From: an uncultured Campylobacter sp.
GTDB lineage: Bacteria > Campylobacterota > Campylobacteria > Campylobacterales > Campylobacteraceae
Length of the DNA stretch: 19,171 nucleotides
Assembly (NCBI RefSeq): GCF_938030685.1
Contig: NZ_CALHHX010000193.1
Coordinates: 1-19,171 of the forward strand
Direction of reading: 5' to 3'
A program made the translations under genes and the position numbers. Below the pieces are notes generated by a model. That model had not been told where the DNA came from. It ran no database searches and saw only the letters and a list, made by a program, of their open reading frames with translations. Of this stretch, positions 13,874 to 19,171 are shown one piece after another. The stretch's first letter is position 1. Each line of letters opens with the position of its first letter.

Positions 13874-14172
13874 TTAGCACTCCCAACGGTGCTTTTTCAT
13901 ACGGACGCGCTCGCCTCTAAATTCCACGCCTTCGGCCTCTAGCAGTTCGCGCTGAGTCGCAAAGCTCGCCGCCAAGGTGCCTGCGTGGTTTACGACGCGG
14001 TGGCACGGGTAGTCGCCGTAGAGCTCTGCTTGCGAGAGCACGCGCCCCACGAGCCGTGAGTGAGCGGGCAGCCCGATCAGGCGCGCGATCTGTCCGTAGC
14101 TAGCAACCCTGCCCGCGGGGATCTCCTCCACAAGGGTAAAATTTCATAGATCAAATTTTGCGTCAAAACCAT
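13874..14172 (-). pseudogene. Small MGMT-family DNA-binding protein, frameshifted near the start
   Basis: This belongs to the short (about 100 residue) alkylguanine-transferase family. The body shows VEEIPAGRVASYGQIARLIG, SRLVGRVL and YPCHRVVNHAG, ending KKHRWEC. It keeps the acceptor Cys in PCHRV, so it is not an alkyltransferase-like (Atl) protein, in which that Cys is replaced. The family's N-terminal helix is present in another frame from the ATG at 14172 (MVLTQNLIYEILPL). One base is missing near 14132-14138 (TTACCCTTGTGG on the reverse strand); adding it gives a 99-residue protein of normal length. If the gene works as it stands, it would have to start at the GTG at 14131, which lacks a ribosome binding site and the helix. 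It is divergent from the membrane protein gene at 14280. Confidence 0.75.
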
Positions 14173-14178
14173 GGCGCG

Positions 14179-14184
14179 ATTATA
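14179..14184 (-). promoter_or_regulatory. -10 box of the small MGMT-family gene
   Basis: Read on the reverse strand the bases are TATAAT, within GAGTATAATCGCG. It ends six bases before the ATG at 14172, so the transcript would be essentially leaderless if this is the promoter. Confidence 0.4.
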
Positions 14185-14226
14185 CTCTTTCGCGTTTAAA
14201 TTTGGGCGAAAATTTAGCCGCTTTGC

Positions 14227-14263
14227 AGCGCTAAATTCGATATAATTTCTAAAATTTAGCGCT
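14227..14263 (+). promoter_or_regulatory. TATAAT box enclosed by an 11-bp inverted repeat
   Basis: AGCGCTAAATT (14227-14237) and AATTTAGCGCT (14253-14263) are perfect 11-base arms. The 15-base spacer holds TATAAT at 14241-14246, suited to the gene starting at 14280 (leader about 27 bases). The arms would flank RNA polymerase at the -10 region, as expected for a repressor operator. They also form a possible hairpin at the transcript's 5' end. Confidence 0.55.
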
Positions 14264-14279
14264 TTAAAAGGAGCGAGCT

Positions 14280-15377
14280 GTGGATAAAAAATTTCAATTA
14301 GACACAAAAGAGCTGGACGAGAAATTTGCCGCTATCCCTGAAAATTTAAAGAAGCGATACGATAGACATAGATTTATTAGACGCGTGATTATGGCGTATT
14401 GGTCATCAGCGTTTGCTACTTTTGATTTTTCAATGATATTGGGAATATATTTAGAGTCATTTTTTACAAATATCGGTATAAAATTATCATCTGAAATTTT
14501 TATATATATTCGTGATGTCGCGATAATAGTTTTGCCCATATGCGCGACGATCTGCTTTTTAAGATACACTAAGACTAAGCGATACAGCAACCTTTTTATT
14601 AAGGATCAAGCGAATAGTTTGTTGGTTTTTACGATCGAAAATTTTGCCAGCATAGTTTTGCTTTTGTATCCGATTTTACTTTTTATTTGGATGTCAATTT
14701 ATAAAGACGGCGAAGGATTTGAGGTTCTCGGATTTTTATACGGTCTTATCGCAGCTCCGATCTGCTTGTTAATCTTTACGATATGCTATTTTTTCAATAA
14801 AAGCTCATATACGCCCGCCTCCGAGACCCCGGATCTACGCAGGGAGTCCGTCCTGGCGGCTCAAAGCGCAAAATCCGTAAAGGAAAGACTAGACGAACTA
14901 AATGAGCTTGACGTAAAATTTAAAAATATACCGCGCAATCTAAAAAATCGCTACGACACACATAGGCTTATCAGACGCTCTAGCGCGACGTTTGTGGGCT
15001 TTATGGTTCTAGTTTCGTGGTTTGCAAGCTTTGTGAATAACGTTCTGGGTGGGCTTTTTTCTCTTGCTGCGGTGCTGATTTTGCCATATATTTTTACGCG
15101 AATTTATCTAAAGAGCTATCCGACGAAAAAATACAGCAAACTTCTCATAAAAAACCAGCGCCTTTCTTTGACGATTTTTACGATTGAAAATTTAGCCAGC
15201 GTAGCTTTGATCCTCTATCCACTTACGCTCATAATAGCGGCGCTGGTCGCTAAAAATAATGAGAGGATAATAAGCTTGCTTTTGAGCGGCTCAAATGTGT
15301 TATCGCCTTGTTTTCTCGCTTTTGCAGCGTGTTATCTTTTTAATCGAAGCACCTATATTCCAAAGGACGAAGCGTAA
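14280..15377 (+). CDS. Internally duplicated multi-pass membrane protein, function unknown
   Basis: The protein has 365 residues. The start is GTG with AAGGAG six bases upstream. It consists of two similar halves. ELDEKFAAIPENLKKRYD (11-28) matches ELDVKFKNIPRNLKNRYD (209-226); VFTIENFASIVLLLYP (116-131) matches IFTIENLASVALILYP (299-314); CYFFNKSSYTP (169-179) matches CYLFNRSTYIP (351-361). Each half carries about four hydrophobic helices (near 38-60, 76-95, 115-140, 147-172 in the first), and a hydrophilic linker (180-205) joins them. I do not recognise the family. The DNA is visibly AT-richer than its neighbours, especially at 14390-14800, which hints at a different origin. It has its own promoter and is divergent from the small MGMT-family gene. 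Confidence 0.8.
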   Translation: MDKKFQLDTKELDEKFAAIPENLKKRYDRHRFIRRVIMAYWSSAFATFDFSMILGIYLESFFTNIGIKLSSEIFIYIRDVAIIVLPICATICFLRYTKTKRYSNLFIKDQANSLLVFTIENFASIVLLLYPILLFIWMSIYKDGEGFEVLGFLYGLIAAPICLLIFTICYFFNKSSYTPASETPDLRRESVLAAQSAKSVKERLDELNELDVKFKNIPRNLKNRYDTHRLIRRSSATFVGFMVLVSWFASFVNNVLGGLFSLAAVLILPYIFTRIYLKSYPTKKYSKLLIKNQRLSLTIFTIENLASVALILYPLTLIIAALVAKNNERIISLLLSGSNVLSPCFLAFAACYLFNRSTYIPKDEA

Positions 15378-15545
15378 ATTTCACTAAATTTAACCTCGTG
15401 TCGGCGCCATGAATTTCATTAAATTTTACGACGCGGTGCCTTGCTTAATCTCGAAATTTAATAGTTTTAAAATTTTGCCTTGCCGAGGCCTTTTGGCGAG
15501 CGAAATTTAAACCGAATATTCAGCCCCTCTTTATATGTAAAGGAA

Positions 15546-15551
15546 TATAAT
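15546..15551 (+). promoter_or_regulatory. -10 box of the peptidase E gene
   Basis: A perfect TATAAT lies 37 bases before the ATG at 15589. The AAAGGAG ribosome binding site follows at 15577-15583. Confidence 0.55.
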
Positions 15552-15588
15552 TTCAAAACAGATATCAACTTTGATTAAAGGAGAAAAG

Positions 15589-16422
15589 ATGCAAAATCAA
15601 AGACGAGACCTACTAAAGGTAGCCGCTTTAGCGGCGGGCGCTGCGATGCTCGGTACGAGCGAATTAGCTGCGAGCGAAAAGGCGTTTAAGCTCTCAAAGC
15701 GCGATCATAGCAAGCAAAGAGCGCTGCTGCTCTCAAGCTCGGGCTACAAAGACACGAAATATCTATCGCACGCGGTGTCGTGGATCGGTAAATTTGCGCA
15801 GGAGAACAACCTCGCGGGCAAAAAGATCGTTTTCATCCCTTACGCAAGCCTTCGCAGGAGCTACGACGAATATGAAAAGCGCGTCAAAGAGGCGCTTGCG
15901 AGCTTAAACTTAAACATCGTCGGCGTCCATCACGCTAAAAACGCCGCGAAGGAGGTCGCGAGCGCGGATTGCATATTCGTAGGCGGCGGCAACACCTTCA
16001 AGCTCGTGCACGATATGTACGAAAACGAGCTCATCGCTCTGATTAGCAAAATGGTCGAGGATGGCACGCCGTATATCGGCTGGAGCGCGGGCTCGAACGT
16101 CGCGGGCGCTACGATGATGACGACGAACGATATGCCGATCATCGAGCCCGAGTCGTTTAATACCTTCAACATCTTCCCGCACCAGATCAATCCGCACTTC
16201 ATCTCGGGCAAGCCTGTGGGGCACAACGGCGAGAGCAGAGAGGAGAGGCTGGAGGAATTTTTGATCGCTAATCAAAAATCGACCGTTTATGCGATGCCGG
16301 AGGGTACGGCGTTTTGGCTTGAGGGCGAGAAGGCGACCGTGCTCGGACCCGCCGCGGTGCTAAAGATGAACTACAACAAAAAGGTCGAGTTGATCGAGCC
16401 GGGCAGCTCGTTTAAGTATTGA
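15589..16422 (+). CDS. pepE: Peptidase E (S51 family) with a twin-arginine signal
   Basis: Peptidase E hydrolyses dipeptides with N-terminal aspartate. The start is the ATG at 15589, five bases after AAAGGAG; an in-frame TTG at 15571 lies upstream of that site. Of 277 residues, 1-29 form a Tat-type signal (NQRRDLLKVAALAAGAAML, then a cleavable SELAAS region), so the enzyme is probably exported folded to the periplasm, unlike cytoplasmic E. coli PepE. The S51 core shows GGGNT (132-136), GWSAGSN with nucleophile S166, and FPHQINPHF with H203. DMPIIEP places E186 where E. coli PepE, as I recall, has the triad Asp. The gene stands alone, with its own promoter and a strong terminator. Confidence 0.88.
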   Translation: MQNQRRDLLKVAALAAGAAMLGTSELAASEKAFKLSKRDHSKQRALLLSSSGYKDTKYLSHAVSWIGKFAQENNLAGKKIVFIPYASLRRSYDEYEKRVKEALASLNLNIVGVHHAKNAAKEVASADCIFVGGGNTFKLVHDMYENELIALISKMVEDGTPYIGWSAGSNVAGATMMTTNDMPIIEPESFNTFNIFPHQINPHFISGKPVGHNGESREERLEEFLIANQKSTVYAMPEGTAFWLEGEKATVLGPAAVLKMNYNKKVELIEPGSSFKY

Positions 16423-16502
16423 TCGCACCCGCTTAAATTTAGCCGAGAGGTGCGCCTGATCACGCCTTTCGTTTGAATGCGCAAATCGCTTAAATTTCAG
16501 TT

Positions 16503-16535
16503 GCGGCGCTCGGCTAAATTCGGGCGCCGCTTTTT
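16503..16535 (+). terminator. Rho-independent terminator after pepE
   Basis: GCGGCGC (16503-16509) pairs with GCGCCGC (16524-16530). The stem extends three more pairs inward (one G-T) around an eight-base loop, and TTTTT follows directly. This is the best intrinsic terminator in the window. Confidence 0.8.
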
Positions 16536-16654
16536 AAATTTACGCGGCAAAGCGCGCTACCTATGCGGACGCGCGCGATCAAAAGATAAACATCGATTTA
16601 AAGCGGCGTGCGATCGCCGCGACCGCAAAGCATAAATTTAAAAACGGAGGCAAA

Positions 16655-17164
16655 ATGCCCTACATCCACCTTCTTATGCCACTTAGCGATTTTATCCCAT
16701 ACATCGCGAGCATCCTCGTTGATTGCGGCGGGACGGTATATGTGCAAAAAAGCGGCGGCGCTTATAGTGCCGTAAAAATCGATGCGGGCGGCCACCGAAA
16801 CTTAAGCGATCGGGAGCAAAGTTTCAAATTTTTTATTTCGCTGGAATCGCCGCAAGAGCCTGAATTGCCCGCAAAGATATTTTACGACGATATGTATCGA
16901 AGCATCTCGAAGGCATGGGCGGGCGGGAGACGCAAGAAGCTATAGATATGATCGCGCTACGGCCCCTCGCAAAAAATCAGGGCGCGGCTACTTGGGAAAA
17001 TTTTCTCCGGAAATAAACTCAAAAACGACGAAGCGATCGGTCGCGGGCTTAGCTGCGGCGCTTCTTTTTACAAAGATTATTTTTACGCGAAGCGCTGCAT
17101 GGACGGTAAAATTTTAAAATTTGATCCAAACGACGACAAACTGCCGAATATTACGACGCCGTAA
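16655..17164 (+). pseudogene. Unknown gene interrupted by two close in-frame stops
   Basis: An ATG at 16655 with CGGAGG four bases upstream opens a frame of 96 residues (MPYIHLLMPLSDFIPYIASI..., ending in a Lys/Arg-rich tail) that stops at TAG 16943-16945. A TGA follows at 16949-16951. The same frame then continues open for 70 codons to TAA at 17164 with good codon use (GLSCGASFYKDYFYAKRCMD, then GKILKFDPNDD). Together this is a 170-codon unit broken at one spot, or a shortened gene followed by its relic. I do not recognise the protein. The N-terminal part is hydrophobic for about 25 residues, then mixed. If the 96-residue product is made, its basic end may be only the result of the damage. 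Confidence 0.5.
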
Positions 17165-17533
17165 ACGGGCGGCATCGCTAGCGTGAGCAAAGGCGGCGCT
17201 TACGCAAAAAAAACGCTGCTTGAATCACGCGCGCTTTTAGAATTTAATCGTTTCCCCCGTTTAAACGGCTTGATTATGCAAGAAAAGGCGGCATCGCTCG
17301 CGCAAGGGCGTCCATATAAGCAAAAATCGCTCCGCCGCATCGTAAGCCGCACGACCTCAAAGCCGCCTTCACCGCCGCTAGTTTGCGCCGCTTGCCGCAG
17401 ACGGCTCGCAAAGCAAAGGGCTATAAATTTAAAACGCCTGCGAATTTAAGCGTTGCCACTATGAACGTATCCACTCAGACACCACATTAGGCTTCGTTGT
17501 AGGCACAAATTTAAACGGCAGGGCACAAGCAAA
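17165..17533. other. Spacer between the broken unknown gene and the nitroreductase relic
   Basis: The two genes converge here. A GTG-started frame of 88 codons at 17183-17449 lacks a ribosome binding site and has unusual composition, so I do not call it. The word GGCGGCATCGCT occurs at about 17168 and 17288. No clear terminator or RNA gene is seen. Confidence 0.5.
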
Positions 17534-18115
17534 TTAAATATAGCTAACCTTATAATGATCGCAACTAGGCTTACGCTCCTCGCATTTAGCGTCGCTTTTA
17601 CCGATAGCAAGCGAGCAAAGCGGCGAGTATCCCTCGGGGATGCCCGCGCGAGCTGCGAGAACAGGCTCGTTAAAAAAGTATAACAACGACTGTATTTATC
17701 GGGCACGAGGCAAGCTCAAGCGAGGTTGCGCGAAGCTGCATATTTTGCATCACAGAACCCATTGCCCAGTAAATCCCACGGTGTAGATTTTCAAGCTTGA
17801 CGCAATCAAATTCCTTCGGCAGTTCTGTCACAAGCTTGCCCGAAAGCAAGACAACAACGGGCGCGCCGTAAAGCGTAGTTTTGGTTTTCATACCTACATT
17901 TTCAAGCATTTTGCCGAATTTCTTCGCGGCCACCGCATCAAGCTCGCGCAAAAGATATTTGTCCGTGATAACGCTGATGTGAGCGTCCTTCGTGGTAAAA
18001 GAGCGGGCGCCAGATACGCTGCCTCCAAAATCGCCTGGATCTCCTCTTTTGACGGGACTTCGGCGTTAAATTCGCGCACACTTCGACGCTTTTTCATAGC
18101 TTCGAGTAGTTGCAT
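17534..18115 (-). pseudogene. Nitroreductase family protein with two compensating frameshifts
   Basis: Nitroreductases are FMN enzymes that reduce nitro compounds or quinones with NAD(P)H. From the ATG at 18115 the protein reads MQLLEAMKKRRSVREFNAEV...LEAAYLAPA, with the FMN-binding RRSVREF. Near 18003-18008 one base is missing; the next frame gives SFTTKDAHISVITDKYLL, then LYGAPVVVLLSGK and NLHRGIYWAMGSVMQNMQL. Near 17679-17690 one base is extra; the third frame then gives YFFNEPVLAARAGIPEGYSP and ends HYKVSYI at TAA 17536-17534. The losses cancel, and the whole span of 582 bases is exactly 194 codons, a normal nitroreductase length. As given it cannot make a full enzyme. It lies 69 bases downstream of the glutathione peroxidase gene on the same strand. 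Confidence 0.85.
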
Positions 18116-18145
18116 TTTCTCTCATTAAATTTGATTTTAATTTCA

Positions 18146-18182
18146 GGCTCGCCGCGCTTTACTCAAGCGCCCGCGAGCAGCC
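18146..18182 (-). terminator. GC-rich imperfect hairpin after the glutathione peroxidase gene
   Basis: The segment GGCTCGCCGCGCTT pairs with AAGCGCCCGCGAGCAGCC with small bulges around TACTC. It lies just after the peroxidase stop and before the nitroreductase start. No strong U-run follows, so it may only attenuate. Confidence 0.4.
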
Positions 18183-18184
18183 GT

Positions 18185-18733
18185 TTAGCCTAGTATCTTT
18201 TTCACGCACGCTTTTATCTGTTCAAAGCTAGCCGTCGGCTCAAATCTCGCTACGACTTCGCCGTTTCTATCCACTACGAATTTCTTAAAATTCCATTTCA
18301 CGCCGTCGCCTTCTAAAATTTCGGGGAAGTTGCTTTTTAGCGATTCTTCAAGTTTTGCGCTTAACGGATGGGCTGCATCAAAGCCTTTAAATCCCTGTTT
18401 TGAAGTTAGAAATTTAAACAGCTCTATCGCACTCTCGCCGCGCACGTCGCCTTTTTTAAACAGCTCAAACGTTACGCCAAAATTTAGCTTGCAATTTTGC
18501 TCTATCGTCTCGTCGTCATCGGGTTCTTGATGAGCGAAATTATCGCTAGGAAAGCCCAACACGCAAAGCCCTTTGTCTTTAAACTCCTGATTTAGCGCCT
18601 CAAGCTCCTCGTATTGGTTCGTAAAGCCGCATTTACTGGCCGTATCTGCGATTAGCAACACCTTGCCGCGGTACTCGCCCATAGATTTTTGCTCGCCTCT
18701 GCCTGTAATTACGTTAATGTCGTAAATTTGCAT
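18185..18733 (-). CDS. Glutathione peroxidase family protein
   Basis: These thioredoxin-fold enzymes reduce hydrogen peroxide and lipid or organic peroxides; bacterial Cys types usually draw electrons from thioredoxin. In 182 residues the peroxidatic Cys is C35 in ASKCGFTNQY, and W147-N148 in the motif KWNFKKF supply two tetrad members. The usual FPCNQF motif is FPSDNF here (61-66): the resolving Cys is Ser, and the tetrad Gln is Asn. A family QEP motif is kept at 69-71, and another Cys at C81 could take the resolving role. The start is the ATG at 18733 behind AAAGGAG. The gene is intact, in contrast to several neighbours, and may be transcribed with the nitroreductase relic. Confidence 0.9.
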   Translation of the reverse strand: MQIYDINVITGRGEQKSMGEYRGKVLLIADTASKCGFTNQYEELEALNQEFKDKGLCVLGFPSDNFAHQEPDDDETIEQNCKLNFGVTFELFKKGDVRGESAIELFKFLTSKQGFKGFDAAHPLSAKLEESLKSNFPEILEGDGVKWNFKKFVVDRNGEVVARFEPTASFEQIKACVKKILG

Positions 18734-19104
18734 TTTTTCTCCTTTGTAGCACTTTTCGCCTTAAAATTTTTAATAAATTTTAGCGAGTGAATGTGTTCTC
18801 AGCGTGTTCTTTTGCGATTTTAAAAATTTATCTGCCGTCCCATTCGCCGCTCCTGCATTAAATTTGCCGAATTTTACCATAATTCGGCCGCCCTCTTGCG
18901 GCGCAAACGATCCTTTTTCATTGCCTTATTACGGCGCGGGCGAACCTGAACGGCGCCGTATAAATTAACAAGATGAGGCACGGAATTCCCGTCCGATTTG
19001 CAAAGCTCGAGGTTTGGGCTTAAATTTAAAAATCCGCCCCACCGCCATAAGCTGAAATTTTGCGCGATTGTTTTAAAATGCATTTAAAATTTTAAGGAGA
19101 GCTC
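18734..19104. other. Divergent spacer upstream of the peroxidase gene and the right-edge gene
   Basis: No supportable gene; a 69-codon reverse frame at 18874-19083 has no ribosome binding site. The stretch must carry the two divergent promoters, but no perfect -10 is present. A direct repeat GTGTTCT lies at 18793-18799 and 18804-18810. Confidence 0.5.
18793..18810. promoter_or_regulatory. Two GTGTTCT copies spaced by 11 bases
   Basis: The heptamer GTGTTCT occurs twice with an 11-base period (one helical turn), 60-78 bases before the peroxidase ATG. This is the spacing preferred by tandem-binding regulators. The site is a suggestion only. Confidence 0.3.
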
Positions 19105-19171
19105 ATGGCATTTTCAGATTTTTTCAAAAAAGGCGGCAAAAATAGCGCAAACGCCGCAAAGATCGGCAAGA
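19105..19171 (+). CDS. Start of an unidentified gene, cut by the right edge
   Basis: An ATG at 19105 with AAGGAGA five bases upstream opens a frame to the window end: 22 codons beginning MAFSDFFKKGGKNSANAAK. The short amphipathic, Lys-rich start with SAN-AAK is reminiscent of the beginning of MinE (division-site factor) proteins, but too little is visible to decide. Evidence for a real gene is the strong ribosome binding site and typical codon use. Confidence 0.6.
   Translation, partial: MAFSDFFKKGGKNSANAAKIGK

Noticed and set aside
17183..17449. Forward 88-codon frame starting with GTG
   Set aside because: No ribosome binding site, composition unlike neighbouring genes and no family feature.
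17450..17530. Possible tRNA-like segment
   Set aside because: No cloverleaf, T-loop motif or acceptor stem could be formed.

Overview
The window looks like a chromosomal segment of a Campylobacter species of the higher-GC oral group (C. gracilis, rectus, showae and curvus are of this type). The evidence is gene order plus sequence style. dnaJ (reverse) followed by racR-racS-recR (forward), and murC - small membrane protein - mutS2, are both orders I know from Campylobacter jejuni. Spacers are packed with AAATTT/AAATTTAAA words, GTG and TTG starts are frequent, and coding GC is moderate. The species cannot be fixed from this alone.

Layout. Positions 1-337 hold the start of an unknown reverse-strand gene that runs off the left edge. 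Positions 715-11128 are a conserved, intact block: dnaJ; the two-component operon racRS with recR coupled by 4-base overlaps; a 0.5 kb AT-word-rich spacer; murC, a two-helix membrane protein with a large Q/N/S/A-rich tail, and mutS2; a 0.78 kb spacer full of hairpins and repeats; then a short CorA-like transporter and a SUKH-like small protein that seems to lack a standard start codon.

Positions 11174-18115 are very different. An O6-alkylguanine methyltransferase (ogt) is swollen by a ~180-residue low-complexity insert and broken by two homopolymer frameshifts. hchA (Hsp31/DJ-1 family) carries an in-frame amber codon. A second, small MGMT-family gene has one frameshift. An unknown gene has two closely spaced in-frame stops. 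A nitroreductase has two compensating frameshifts. Intact genes in between are an internally duplicated, AT-richer multi-pass membrane protein, a peptidase E with a twin-arginine signal, and a glutathione peroxidase. At the right edge a new forward gene begins (19105 onward).

Reading it together: the left half is housekeeping (protein folding, environmental sensing, recombination repair, wall synthesis, ribosome/DNA quality control). The right half is an accessory stress set (alkylation repair, glycation/methylglyoxal defence, nitro/quinone reduction, peroxide removal) that appears to be decaying. The most distinctive non-coding signals are a perfect palindrome over both predicted -35 regions of the divergent dnaJ/racR promoters, a -10 box inside an 11-bp inverted repeat at 14227-14263, and two related GC-rich hairpins in opposite orientation between mutS2 and corA. 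I see no tRNA, rRNA, CRISPR array, transposase or phage gene. The mutS2-corA hairpin cluster and the low-complexity insert within ogt are the best candidates for something undescribed.
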